Source of the DNA: Christiangramia lutea
GTDB taxonomy: Bacteria; Bacteroidota; Bacteroidia; Flavobacteriales; Flavobacteriaceae
Direction: 5' to 3'
Length of the DNA: 64,000 nt
Assembly (NCBI RefSeq): GCF_022489035.1
Contig: NZ_JAKVTV010000002.1
Location: 186,001-250,000 of the forward strand
Shown: one piece after another, positions 17,326 through 26,246 of the stretch
Layout: each line of letters begins with the position of its first letter
How positions within the stretch are numbered: position 1 is the stretch's first letter
The notes under the pieces: model-generated
The model's database searches: none
The model's input: the letters and a program-made list of their open reading frames with translations, nothing else
Told to the model about the DNA's origin: nothing
Made by a program: the position numbers and the translations under genes

Positions 17326-18087
17326 TTGGAAGTAACATTTTTAGGAACGGGAACATCTCAGGGAATACCAATCATAGGGAGCGAACATCCGGTTTGCCTT
17401 AGCGATGACCCAAAAGATAAACGTTTACGAGTATCTATTCTTATTTCCTGGAATAATTACAATATCCTAATAGATTGCGGTCCAGATTTCAGGCAACAGA
17501 TGCTTGCCAATAAAGTTAAGAAGCTTGACGCAATTTTTTATACCCACGAGCATAACGATCATACGGCCGGCCTGGATGATATAAGGCCGTTTTTCTTCCG
17601 TCAGGGTGATATTCCTGTTTATGCTCATGAAAGAGTTTTAAAAGCTCTTAAAAAGAGGTTTGATTATATATTCACCACTGAAAATAAATATCCTGGAGCT
17701 CCGGGAGTAAAGGAAAATGTCATTGAGAACAAACCTTTTAATTTTCATGGATTAACCGTAACCCCGGTTGAGTTTATGCATAACAGGTTACAGGTTTTTG
17801 GTTTCAGGATGGAAGATTTTGCTTATTTAACAGATCTAAAGTCCATTAATGATGAGGAAGTAGAAAAACTGCAGGATCTAAAGGTTCTCGTGGTAAGCGC
17901 TCTTAGAATTGAACCACATCATTCTCATTTTAATCTTAAAGAAGCTCTTGAATTTGTAGAAAAAGTCAAACCTGAAACTACCTATTTAACACATATCAGC
18001 CATATGCTTGGTTTTCATGAGGAAGTAGAGAAGAACCTTCCAAAAAATGTACACCTTGCCTATGATAACTTAAAAATTACCGTTTAG
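17326..18087 (+). CDS. MBL-fold metallo-hydrolase (PhnP/RNase Z-like)
   Basis: A 253-residue metallo-beta-lactamase fold hydrolase. The N-terminal strand VTFLGTGTSQGIP is typical of the PhnP and RNase Z branch; the metal motif is THEHNDHTAGLDDI (HxHxDH), with later ligands in the PHHSHFN and THISHMLG regions. The start is TTG 17326, because the conserved VTFLGTG strand begins at residue 3 and a TACTTTTG box lies just upstream. Substrates of such proteins include cyclic phosphodiesters and tRNA precursors; this one cannot be assigned. It is followed after one base by a small membrane-anchored protein gene. Confidence 0.87.
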   Translation: MEVTFLGTGTSQGIPIIGSEHPVCLSDDPKDKRLRVSILISWNNYNILIDCGPDFRQQMLANKVKKLDAIFYTHEHNDHTAGLDDIRPFFFRQGDIPVYAHERVLKALKKRFDYIFTTENKYPGAPGVKENVIENKPFNFHGLTVTPVEFMHNRLQVFGFRMEDFAYLTDLKSINDEEVEKLQDLKVLVVSALRIEPHHSHFNLKEALEFVEKVKPETTYLTHISHMLGFHEEVEKNLPKNVHLAYDNLKITV

Positions 18088-18088
18088 A

Positions 18089-18586
18089 ATGCGCAATAAG
18101 ATCCTGATGTACCTTTTCATCTTTACTTTGTTATTCACCATTTTCATATATGTGAATGATAAGCGTATACTTGATGCCAAGGAGGAAAGAATTGAAAGCC
18201 TGGAAAATCAGCTTGCAGAGCTGGAAAATGATCCAGGTACAACGGCTGAATCTGAGCTAGCTGAAGATTATTTCAACCTTCAGAATAATGAAGATGCAAT
18301 TACTTACTTTGAGAATAAAAATATAGATCCCAGCGATCTGATCCTGAAGATAGAGGATGCCATCATTAGCAAAAATTCTGCGGAAGAGGACAATCCATTA
18401 GTTCCCCAGGCCGGAATGGAAGGCAATATGCGCATCAACAAGATCAAGATATTAAACCACAAATGGGTCATTGCCGATTTTACCGATGGCACCTACTGGG
18501 GAGAAGTTTTTCTGAGCTATGAAGTTACAGAAGGAGGAGAATTTAAATTCTATCCTGAAAAATCTTTCCTTTATCCTTTGTATTAA
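18089..18586 (+). CDS. Membrane-anchored protein of unknown function
   Basis: A 165-residue protein with one N-terminal hydrophobic helix (residues 4-22, KILMYLFIFTLLFTIFIYV), then a charged coiled-coil-like stretch (about 28-55), and a C-terminal globular part (100-165) with NHKWVIADFTDGTYWGEVF that is compact and beta-rich. It begins one base after the metallo-hydrolase stop, so the two form an operon. Its stop overlaps the convergent esterase stop by four bases. The topology suggests a periplasmic domain tethered to the inner membrane. Function unknown. Confidence 0.8.
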   Translation: MRNKILMYLFIFTLLFTIFIYVNDKRILDAKEERIESLENQLAELENDPGTTAESELAEDYFNLQNNEDAITYFENKNIDPSDLILKIEDAIISKNSAEEDNPLVPQAGMEGNMRINKIKILNHKWVIADFTDGTYWGEVFLSYEVTEGGEFKFYPEKSFLYPLY

Positions 18587-19239
18587 AGCCTTTTCTGGAG
18601 CCATTCTTTGAATTCAAAGAAATTCTGTGGAGCAACACCATGGCCAACAGGAAATTCTGAATATGAGTTTTTTATACCGAGTTCATCCATAAATGGCTTG
18701 GTTTTCCTTGCCCAGTCAACCGGGATCACCTGGTCTACGCTTCCGTGGGAACAATAAAAGTCAAGATTTGAAAAATCGTTTTTTTCATATCCATCCTTCA
18801 GGATACCCTGGTTAATATATCCACTTAAAGCAACTACATTTTTAACCTTTTCGGGGTAGGAGAGTGCCACTGCATAACTTAATATACTTCCCTGGCTAAA
18901 ACCAAGTAGGTTTACATTATCTGGATCTACCGGGTAATTCTGTATTACTTCATCTATGAAGTTCTTTAAGGTTTCCCTGGAGCTTATCGCTTGTAAATCA
19001 TCGCTGAATTTCCCGTCATTATTATCAAAGTGTATAGCATACCAGGCATTTCCATAAGGCTGCATGGAATATGGCGCTTTCGCAGAAATAATAAAAAGAT
19101 CTTCAGGTAATTCCCCAGCGAAAGAAAAAAGGTCATTTTCATCACTGCCATAACCATGAAGCATGATCAAAACAGGTGATTTCTGAGATTTATTTTTTGG
19201 TTCTTGAATTATATGTTGAAGTGAAAATTCTTTTGTCAT
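18583..19239 (-). CDS. Alpha/beta hydrolase, carboxylesterase/phospholipase type
   Basis: A 218-residue serine hydrolase of the YpfH/carboxylesterase 2 group. The oxyanion region is LIMLHGYGSDENDLFSFAG, the nucleophile elbow is GFSQGSIL (Ser near residue 110), the acid is in CSHGSVDQVIP and the histidine in PVGHGVAPQ. No signal peptide, so cytoplasmic. Substrates are probably short acyl esters, not identifiable by eye. It starts at the last base of the upstream membrane protein gene, forming an operon with it and possibly with the dihydroorotase-like gene. Confidence 0.88.
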   Translation of the reverse strand: MTKEFSLQHIIQEPKNKSQKSPVLIMLHGYGSDENDLFSFAGELPEDLFIISAKAPYSMQPYGNAWYAIHFDNNDGKFSDDLQAISSRETLKNFIDEVIQNYPVDPDNVNLLGFSQGSILSYAVALSYPEKVKNVVALSGYINQGILKDGYEKNDFSNLDFYCSHGSVDQVIPVDWARKTKPFMDELGIKNSYSEFPVGHGVAPQNFFEFKEWLQKRL

Positions 19240-19562
19240 TATGAAATTGTACTAAACCATTTTTGAAAAAGAGGTCCAAGAACTGGAACTTCCCGTTCTT
19301 CACCTTTAATTGCCATTAACAGGCCGTAACCCCAAAGGACGATAAAAAATAAATAAAATGCAGCGACAATGATGCCCTGATCAAAAAGTCCCATTAATAT
19401 TCCTATAAGGTAGAAAGTTATGTGTATTCCAAAAGCCTGCCGAATGTGGAAACTAGCCAGCCTGTCCTTAGGTTCCAGATTCATGAAATAAGCGATTATA
19501 GTACCTATAATCGTGATATAGGCAACAATCGCAGTAATTTTTCCCTGTCCTGTGTTTTCCAT
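19239..19562 (-). CDS. DUF4870-like small membrane protein
   Basis: A 107-residue protein with about three membrane segments (10-28, 45-65 and 68-85). The pattern ITAIVAYITIIGTIIAYFMN followed by SFHIRQAFGIHI is the signature of the DUF4870/Tic20-like family, in which a conserved HxRQA motif lies before the second helix. Function unknown; the family has been compared to chloroplast import components without bacterial proof. It lies between the dihydroorotase-like gene and the esterase gene in one co-directional string. Confidence 0.8.
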   Translation of the reverse strand: MENTGQGKITAIVAYITIIGTIIAYFMNLEPKDRLASFHIRQAFGIHITFYLIGILMGLFDQGIIVAAFYLFFIVLWGYGLLMAIKGEEREVPVLGPLFQKWFSTIS

Positions 19563-19574
19563 GATAATATAAAT

Positions 19575-20825
19575 TTAATGGCTTATAAAACCTTTTTGAG
19601 TGATGACACCATAGGCTTTTCCTTTAAGTTCTTTATTCAGAAAAATACTATTTCTCGAGGTTGAAATAATATCATCTTCAGAAAAATTGAACGATTGCCC
19701 GGGAATAAACAAACTCAGATCTGCCGGCTCTCCTTCTTTGATCTCGAAATTATCAATATGAAATCTTTCTTTACCTGCAGAAAGAAGTTTTACAACATCA
19801 GCAGTTTCAAAGATCTTGCTTAAAGCTCCAAAAGCCGATTCTAAACCTATACTTCCAAATAGAGCATTATCAAACTCTACTTTCTTATGCTCCACATCTA
19901 TCGGGTTGTGGTCACTGGTAACCATATCTATAGTGCCATCTTTCAGGCCTTTTATAAGAGCTTTGATATCTTTTTTTGTTCGAAGTGGAGGAAGTACCTT
20001 TGCTTTGGCATCGAAAGATTTCAATTCCTGATCATCCAGAATTAGGTTATGTATTGCTACACTACAGCTTACATCAAGGCCTTTTTTCTTGGCTTCTTTA
20101 ATAAGTTTCACCGATTTTTCTGTAGAGATCGTAGGTATATGTAATTTTCCTCCCGTATATTCCAGCAGGTAAAGGTCGCGGGTTATCTGAAGTTCTTCTG
20201 CAAGGTTTGGGATTCCCTTTAAACCAAGTAATGTGCTGTTCTCATGCTCATTCACCATTCCGTTGCCGGCTATCCTGTTTTCCTGGGGGTAACTTTGAAC
20301 CAGGGCATCGAAATTCTGGGCATATTGCAGGGCTATCTTTAATAGGTTCGGATTTTTAAGTGGTAATTTGTAATCCCCAAAACTAACTGCACCTGCTTCT
20401 TTCATGTCCAGCAATTCTGCCAGATCTATTCCTTCACTTTTCATGGTGAGAGCTGCCACAGGATATAGGTTTACTGGATGACTTGCGGCTTTGGCTTTGA
20501 CCGCGGCTATATTTCCACTATGGTCTAAAACGGGATTTGTATAAGGATTGAGTGCCACCGAGGTGAATCCCGATTTTCCAGCTGTATCCAGGCCATTAGC
20601 TATGGTCTCCCTGTCTTCAAAACCAGGTTCTCCAAAACAAACGCTACTATCAAACCAACCCTTTGAAACGTGGAGATTAGAAACTTTAATTTCCTTCTCA
20701 GCATTTTCCTTAAGATCTTTTCCAATCTTTTTAATTGCTCCGTTTTCAATGAATATATCCTGTTTCTTCTGATGATAAGGCGAATTTTCATCCAGGATCG
20801 TAACCGATTTTAAAAGTAGCTTCAT
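19575..20825 (-). CDS. Dihydroorotase-like amidohydrolase lacking metal ligands
   Basis: A 416-residue protein that aligns by eye with class I dihydroorotases along its whole length: ETIANGLDTAGKSGFTSVALNPYTNP, GIPNLAEELQITRDL, LPPLRTKKDIKALI and DGTIDMVTSDHNPI. The zinc ligands are mostly gone. Where active enzymes have DxHxH, residues 59-63 read DSSVC; the QHxED site reads QSYPQ; the usual HxST site keeps only TIST; and PHHL is IHNL. It is therefore probably catalytically inactive, like the PyrC' proteins that support aspartate carbamoyltransferase in some bacteria. An active pyrC would have to be elsewhere. Its start overlaps the upstream BatA-like gene's stop. Confidence 0.85.
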   Translation of the reverse strand: MKLLLKSVTILDENSPYHQKKQDIFIENGAIKKIGKDLKENAEKEIKVSNLHVSKGWFDSSVCFGEPGFEDRETIANGLDTAGKSGFTSVALNPYTNPVLDHSGNIAAVKAKAASHPVNLYPVAALTMKSEGIDLAELLDMKEAGAVSFGDYKLPLKNPNLLKIALQYAQNFDALVQSYPQENRIAGNGMVNEHENSTLLGLKGIPNLAEELQITRDLYLLEYTGGKLHIPTISTEKSVKLIKEAKKKGLDVSCSVAIHNLILDDQELKSFDAKAKVLPPLRTKKDIKALIKGLKDGTIDMVTSDHNPIDVEHKKVEFDNALFGSIGLESAFGALSKIFETADVVKLLSAGKERFHIDNFEIKEGEPADLSLFIPGQSFNFSEDDIISTSRNSIFLNKELKGKAYGVITQKGFISH

Positions 20826-22741
20826 TTAAAGAATTTTATTAGTAGCATTTCGATACCGAGAAATATTAAGGCAAAAATAGCAAACCATTTCCAAAGTGCA
20901 GTGATTTCGGTGGCTGCATTTGATTCACGAAAGAACTCTTCTACTGAATCGTATACCTTGGAACCTTCAAAATTAGACAGCTCGCTAAATCTAAGATCAC
21001 TCTCGTCTCTTGAATTATTGAAACTAATAGCTCCCTTAGAATTATTGTTATTGGTAATTTGATAATTTCCGGCATTCAATTCTATATTTCCAGTATTGAT
21101 CTCCACCCGGTTGCTGAAGTTCTGTTGTTGTGGAATGATATCGATTTCAGAATTTTTTAAATGTAATACCTGGTCTTTTTCCAGGTTGACAGGAATATCA
21201 ATTTCATTTTCCGTGGTGGTTGAAAAATAAAGCTGGTTCATTTTCAGAGAATTCAATCCTATCTGATAAAACACCGGTACTATAAGTGGTGAATTAATAA
21301 AATTTGAATTACTGGAATTTAGGGGAGCTGTAAATACATAAACAGAATTAGATCCTACTAGAAACGGCCGGTTATCCTGGTAACTTAAAATTGAGTTTGC
21401 AGAATTTAAATTAAAGGATAAAACCACCTTGGGATATTCAAAATTATCGATCCTGTCTTCAAAAACATTTTGAAACAACGGATGATCATAAGTAATACTG
21501 GTAATTAAACGTTCTGAATCGATTCTTTGATCAAAAGAAGAAAATCCAAAACGGTTAAGGATTTCAGCATAAGCCGAGAAATTATCTGCTGGAATTAGAA
21601 CTATGGATGCTCCATTATTTTTAACCGTATTCAGATTATTAAGCAAAGAGGAGGGAAGCTGATCAATTTCATTTAATATGACCAGGTTTGCTGAATTCAG
21701 TGAATTAAAATCTATTTGACCTGGATTGAAACTTTTTAATTGAAATTCAGGCTGGGTATAGATACGGTCCAGAAAATTCGTTTCTGAACTGGAAATATTC
21801 ACCACTTTTATTTCAGGGTTTTCATCCAGGTGAAAATACAGCCGGTTGTCATAATTAAGGCCTGAATCGTCAATTTCAATTATGCCATCTGTTATCGTCT
21901 CATTTTGAAGTCTGAAATTTATTTCGGCAATACTATCACTTTCCAATTGTACCGTGTTTCTGCCCAATAGGTTTTCACCGTTGTAAACAGATACGCTTAG
22001 AGGTTGATCAATGCTCTCATTTGAACTGATCCCGATTTTCAAAGTAACCGTTTCAGGAGTGGTTTCCTCAATAAATGCTGTGTCCAGACTGGCGTTTTGA
22101 ATTTCAGGAGACTTCAGCTTTACGAGATGATAATTAAAATCCTTGTTAGTTATTTCGGCAGGAATATCAATTTTATGCTGAAAGTCTGATATGATAACCA
22201 AATCGTTATCTGAATTCGGGTGATTTTTGAAGTAATTCTGTGCCTTTAACTCGATCTCTCTGAAATTGATCTGCTTTTCGTCAAATTCAATGTCCTGTAG
22301 CTCATCTTTTAATATTGCTGCATTTTTACCGAAATAGTCCTGATTATTAGTGAATACACTGGTGTTATCATTCTCATCAATATTTTCAATCAAAGAATTT
22401 ATAGCTTTGTTTAAAATCGCAGATTGATCTTTCCCAGCCTGCATACTATATGAATTATCCAGATAAATAAGGGTTCTTGATTCTGATAATGCTTTTTCGC
22501 TCGCAGGGATGAATGGTTTCGCAAAAGCCAGTATCAAACAGCCTAGTAGCAAAAGTCTGGTAAAGAGGATAAGGAATTTTTTTAACCGGGAACTCTTTCT
22601 GGTTTCCTGAATCACCTTTTTCAGGAATTTGACATTGGTAAAATCTTCTTTCTGGAACTTTCTCAGGCGAAACAAATGAACGATAATAGGAATTATTAGC
22701 AAAAAGAGGGCATACAGTAATTCCGGCTGTTCAAAATGCAT
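20822..22741 (-). CDS. BatA-like membrane protein with N-terminal aerotolerance domain
   Basis: A 639-residue membrane protein. Residues 1-80 form the BatA N-terminal module with two membrane helices (LLYALFLLIIPIIVHLFRLR and LILFTRLLLLGCLILAFAKP). A VWA-like region follows, with DNSYSMQ near residue 95 as a DxSxS metal site; then a long beta-rich region rich in Asn and Ser, and one C-terminal helix (about 615-635). Such proteins are linked to Bacteroides aerotolerance (bat) loci, but here the gene is not next to a MoxR ATPase or other bat genes. It is cotranscribed with the dihydroorotase-like gene through a four-base overlap. Confidence 0.88.
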   Translation of the reverse strand: MHFEQPELLYALFLLIIPIIVHLFRLRKFQKEDFTNVKFLKKVIQETRKSSRLKKFLILFTRLLLLGCLILAFAKPFIPASEKALSESRTLIYLDNSYSMQAGKDQSAILNKAINSLIENIDENDNTSVFTNNQDYFGKNAAILKDELQDIEFDEKQINFREIELKAQNYFKNHPNSDNDLVIISDFQHKIDIPAEITNKDFNYHLVKLKSPEIQNASLDTAFIEETTPETVTLKIGISSNESIDQPLSVSVYNGENLLGRNTVQLESDSIAEINFRLQNETITDGIIEIDDSGLNYDNRLYFHLDENPEIKVVNISSSETNFLDRIYTQPEFQLKSFNPGQIDFNSLNSANLVILNEIDQLPSSLLNNLNTVKNNGASIVLIPADNFSAYAEILNRFGFSSFDQRIDSERLITSITYDHPLFQNVFEDRIDNFEYPKVVLSFNLNSANSILSYQDNRPFLVGSNSVYVFTAPLNSSNSNFINSPLIVPVFYQIGLNSLKMNQLYFSTTTENEIDIPVNLEKDQVLHLKNSEIDIIPQQQNFSNRVEINTGNIELNAGNYQITNNNNSKGAISFNNSRDESDLRFSELSNFEGSKVYDSVEEFFRESNAATEITALWKWFAIFALIFLGIEMLLIKFFK

Positions 22742-22790
22742 AGTGAGAAATAAGGTTTCTCAAATATAGAAAATGAAATGTGAACTTAAG

Positions 22791-23993
22791 CTAAAACCTT
22801 TTTATGCAGAATTTGAAAACACTACCTTTTCCAACTTCAGATTCAAGGGATATAGATCCACCCATGGATTCTATTAGCTTTTTAACTGTGGCAAGACCTA
22901 TCCCGCTACCCAAGCTTCCTTCGCGGTCGGCAGTATCCAGGGTTGTGAAGAGGTCAAAAATATCTTCATACTTTTCCTTTGGAATACCTTTTCCATTATC
23001 TCTTACTTCAAAAAAGTAGAATTCTTCGTTTTTGCTGAAATCAATATCTACCCTTCTTAGCTCTTTATCATTATACTTTAGGGCGTTGCTTATCAAGTTC
23101 ATGAACACCTGGGAAAGAGCTGCTTTATTCACATTATGAAGCATGATATCATCGGGATAATGGATCTCAATATCATCTGCTACCTGGTAGAGATTAACTA
23201 CTCCCTTCAAAAGCTTTCTTAGGTCTACATTGGTATAATCTTTTTCCATAACGTGATCGCTACGGTAAAAACTAAGAATTCCATCAATGTAATTTCGAAG
23301 GGAATAAGAAGATTCAACGAGGAATTGAAGGTATTGTTCCGTATCCTCATCAAATTTTCCCTGGTTTTCATCCTTAAGTAATTCACTTAATGAAATGATA
23401 TTGGCGAGAGGAGATTTTAGATCGTGAGACACAAGGCTGGCAAATTTTTCCAGTTCCTGGTATTTTTCCTTTAGCTTTTTCTGAACTTTATACAGCTTGT
23501 TTTTCTGTTTCCTGAATTCAAAAAGATTCATGGTTTGCCTTGCTAGAGCCATAAGGCCTTTCAACTGGTGGTCGGTAAGGTCCCTTTCCTCAGTATCGAA
23601 AACACAATATACGGCTATAGCATGTCCCTGTGGGTTATGAAGCGGGATACCGGCGTAGAATGAGAATTCTCGATCATAAATACCTTTTGCGGCTTCAAAA
23701 ATTTCGGGATTTTCACTTCTTTTAATTATGTAAATTGAAGAATCCCTGTGGATGGCCCGGTCGCAGAATGAATTTTCCCGGCCTATTTCCTCAACTTCGG
23801 CACCAAAAACCGATTTGTTCCATATTCTTTGATGATCTACAATGCTTATCTTGGCAACCGGACAATTAGATATAGATGCCCCCAGAAACGTAAGATTATC
23901 ATAATCTTCGTCTGGTCCAGAATTTAAAATATCATATTCCTTCAAAGCTGTTCGCCGTAGCTTTTCATTGAAGGGAATCAGGCTTTCTTGCAT
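22791..23993 (-). CDS. GAF-domain sensor histidine kinase
   Basis: A 400-residue cytoplasmic histidine kinase without membrane helices. A GAF domain (about 20-165) precedes the HisKA helix, with phosphoaccepting His190 in SHDLKSPLANI, and a HATPase_c domain with NALKYN, DNGKGIPKEKYEDIFDLF and GSGIGLATVKKLIESMGG. GAF domains of this type (with FCDRAI and YAGIPL motifs) often sense small ligands or redox state. No response regulator is adjacent, so its partner is elsewhere. The kinase at 24061 is a close paralogue directly upstream, with the same architecture and nearly the same position of the histidine. Confidence 0.92.
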   Translation of the reverse strand: MQESLIPFNEKLRRTALKEYDILNSGPDEDYDNLTFLGASISNCPVAKISIVDHQRIWNKSVFGAEVEEIGRENSFCDRAIHRDSSIYIIKRSENPEIFEAAKGIYDREFSFYAGIPLHNPQGHAIAVYCVFDTEERDLTDHQLKGLMALARQTMNLFEFRKQKNKLYKVQKKLKEKYQELEKFASLVSHDLKSPLANIISLSELLKDENQGKFDEDTEQYLQFLVESSYSLRNYIDGILSFYRSDHVMEKDYTNVDLRKLLKGVVNLYQVADDIEIHYPDDIMLHNVNKAALSQVFMNLISNALKYNDKELRRVDIDFSKNEEFYFFEVRDNGKGIPKEKYEDIFDLFTTLDTADREGSLGSGIGLATVKKLIESMGGSISLESEVGKGSVFKFCIKRF

Positions 23994-24060
23994 TTTTCCG
24001 GTAAAAGGTTGAGCTAAAGTTATTTAAAATTTTCAAACTTTTACCTAAAAAAAACCTAAT

Positions 24061-25272
24061 CTAAATATTATAACGCTTAATACTAAATTCAAAGATAGTT
24101 CCTTCGTTTTCAGAAGAAGTCAGGCGAATATTACCACCAAGACTTTCCACAATCTTTTTTACGGTAGATAATCCAATTCCGTGACCTTTTCTTCCCTGTC
24201 TGTCTTTTTCAGCAACCGTAGTAAAAAGATCGAAAATTCCGGCTTGTTTTTCCTTAGCAATTCCAATACCATTATCGCTTACACTGAAATTGAAAAAATC
24301 TTTATTTTCAGTACAGTCAATTTCAATAATAATCTTTTCCTGGTTATTATATTTTAAGCTATTGCTAATTAGGTTCATAAAGATTTGGCCAATGGCAGAG
24401 GTATTACCTATTATTTTGAGATTATTATCCGGTAAATTGATTTCACAGTTCTCCGCAATTTGTAACAGGTCTATGATATCCTCCAGCATATCATTTAGGA
24501 AGAACTCTTCTACTTTTCCTGTATTTGCACGATTATTCGAATAATGATCAAGGATTCCGTTTATGTAATCGCTTAGAGTAAGGCCGGAATGTTTTAGGTA
24601 ATTTATATAATCCATACCCTCCTTATCTATTTTATTGGAATATTTCACTTTCAGAATGTCAGCCGTAAGGATCATATTTGCCAAAGGCATTTTGAGATCG
24701 TGAGATACGGTGCTGGCAAACTCTTTTAGGATCTTATTATTTTCATCCAGTTCACCTTTCAACTCTTCCAGGATCTTATTCTTTCTTCGCGATTCAAAAA
24801 GTAGTTCTACCTGTTTTGCAAGAGCCTTTAAGGCTTTTTTTTGCTTTTCATCCAATGTGTGTTCATCAAAGTCGTAAACACAAAGTGTACCCAGGGGCAA
24901 TCCCTTATTGTCTAATAATGGAACTCCGGCATAATATCTAATTGGATTTTCGCCTGTAACAAAAGGATTACCTATAAACCGTTCATCTTTAGCTGCATCT
25001 GGAATTTCAAGTAAATTATCGGGTTCTAATATGGTATGGCCACAAAATGATACATCCCTTGGTGAACCGGTTATTTCAGTTCCATATTTAGATTTAAACC
25101 AGTTGTGCTGTGAATCTACAATATTCACTACAGCGATGGGAGTTTTACAAATATAACTGGCCAATTCAGTAATTGTGTCATAGGCCTCTTCTGGCATGGA
25201 ATTAATTATATCCAACTGCCTGAGGGAATTTAGTCTTTCGGCTTCATTTGCGGGAGTAGCAGGAGCGATCAT
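24061..25272 (-). CDS. GAF-domain sensor histidine kinase, paralogue of the downstream gene
   Basis: A 403-residue cytoplasmic kinase when started at ATG 25272; an in-frame ATG at 25347 would add 25 residues but overlaps the upstream coding sequence, so the shorter form is preferred. The GAF domain (about 15-165) contains SFCGHTIL and YAGVPLLDNKG, the phosphoaccepting His191 lies in SHDLKMPLANM, and the ATPase domain has DNGIGIAKEKQAGIFDLFTT and GHGIGLSTVKKIVESLGG. The likeness to the gene at 22791 indicates tandem duplication followed by divergence of the sensor half. No response regulator is nearby. Confidence 0.91.
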   Translation of the reverse strand: MIAPATPANEAERLNSLRQLDIINSMPEEAYDTITELASYICKTPIAVVNIVDSQHNWFKSKYGTEITGSPRDVSFCGHTILEPDNLLEIPDAAKDERFIGNPFVTGENPIRYYAGVPLLDNKGLPLGTLCVYDFDEHTLDEKQKKALKALAKQVELLFESRRKNKILEELKGELDENNKILKEFASTVSHDLKMPLANMILTADILKVKYSNKIDKEGMDYINYLKHSGLTLSDYINGILDHYSNNRANTGKVEEFFLNDMLEDIIDLLQIAENCEINLPDNNLKIIGNTSAIGQIFMNLISNSLKYNNQEKIIIEIDCTENKDFFNFSVSDNGIGIAKEKQAGIFDLFTTVAEKDRQGRKGHGIGLSTVKKIVESLGGNIRLTSSENEGTIFEFSIKRYNI

Positions 25273-25327
25273 TTTAGGAACGTTTAAGTGTGTTAAATAA
25301 AACCAATAATCTCGAGAATCACAACTT

Positions 25328-26104
25328 CTAAAAGCCGTCTTTTTCAAATACTCCTAGGCCAAAAAGCGCGAAGTCATATTTTACCGGATCTACAGGATCT
25401 AATTGCCGCAAATTAGTATCTAATTCTGAAAGTGCTTTGGCATCATTCATTTTTCTTTTCAATATTCCTAACTTTCTGGCTACATTGCCTGAATGCACGT
25501 CTAAAGGACAGGACAGTTTGGACAGGGCAATATCTTTCCAAAGACCAAAATCTACTCCAGAATAGTCATTTCTAACCATCCATCTTAGAAACATGTTTAT
25601 ACGTTTTGCTGCCGAATTTTTAAAGGGATCACTAATGTGTTTTTGTGTCCTTTTCTGATGTGGCAACTCAAAAAATATCGATTTGAATTTATGAATGGCC
25701 GGTTGAAGACTATCATTTGTCGAGTTTACTGTAAAAATGGGTTCCAGTCCCCGGTGATTATCATATATATTCTTCAGGGCTTTAATGAAATAAATAAGGT
25801 CATCTGAATTGAAAGTTCGGTGTACAAATCCGTTTAAGTTTTCCAGATCGCTTTGGTCATGATTCAAAATAAAATCATGCGGACTCCTGTCCATCAAATC
25901 CATTAGTTTGGCTGAATTCTTTAAAATACTTTTCCTGTTCCCCCAGGATATGGTCGCGGTTAAAAATCCTGAAATCTCAATATCCTCTTTTTTCTGAAAT
26001 AAATGAGGAATCTGGATAGGATCTGTTTCTATGAATTCTGGGGTATTATACTTATGAACTTTCGCATCTAAAAATTCCTTTAAATCTTTACGGGATAATT
26101 GCAT
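25328..26104 (-). CDS. TIGR02757 (DUF2400) family protein
   Basis: A 258-residue protein of the TIGR02757 family, common in Bacteroidota. Visible features are the N-terminal LKEFLDAKVHKYN, TATISWGNRKSILKNS, the FKSIFFELPHQKRTQKH segment, NMFLRWMVRNDYSGVDFGLW and the C-terminal CPLDVHSGNVARKLGIL with LRQLDPVDPVKYDFALFGLG. The helical pattern recalls the helix-hairpin-helix DNA glycosylases (VHSGNVARKLG, DPVDPVKYDFAL), so a base-excision role is possible but unproven. It stands alone, upstream of the kinase pair. Confidence 0.85.
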   Translation of the reverse strand: MQLSRKDLKEFLDAKVHKYNTPEFIETDPIQIPHLFQKKEDIEISGFLTATISWGNRKSILKNSAKLMDLMDRSPHDFILNHDQSDLENLNGFVHRTFNSDDLIYFIKALKNIYDNHRGLEPIFTVNSTNDSLQPAIHKFKSIFFELPHQKRTQKHISDPFKNSAAKRINMFLRWMVRNDYSGVDFGLWKDIALSKLSCPLDVHSGNVARKLGILKRKMNDAKALSELDTNLRQLDPVDPVKYDFALFGLGVFEKDGF

Positions 26105-26246
26105 GAATGGCTTGAAAATATAACCTGCAAAGGTATGAATTATAAAACTTCATCAATGAAAAGAGTAACTATTAACTCTTTAGGTAGGAAGGATCTTTAA
26201 GCTATTTAATCTATCAAATTTGCCCAGGTTTATTAAGAATTAAAAA

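Noticed and set aside
25273-25347. Longer N-terminus of the second GAF kinase
   Set aside because: The extra 25 residues overlap the upstream gene and have no counterpart in the paralogue; ATG 25272 gives matching architecture.
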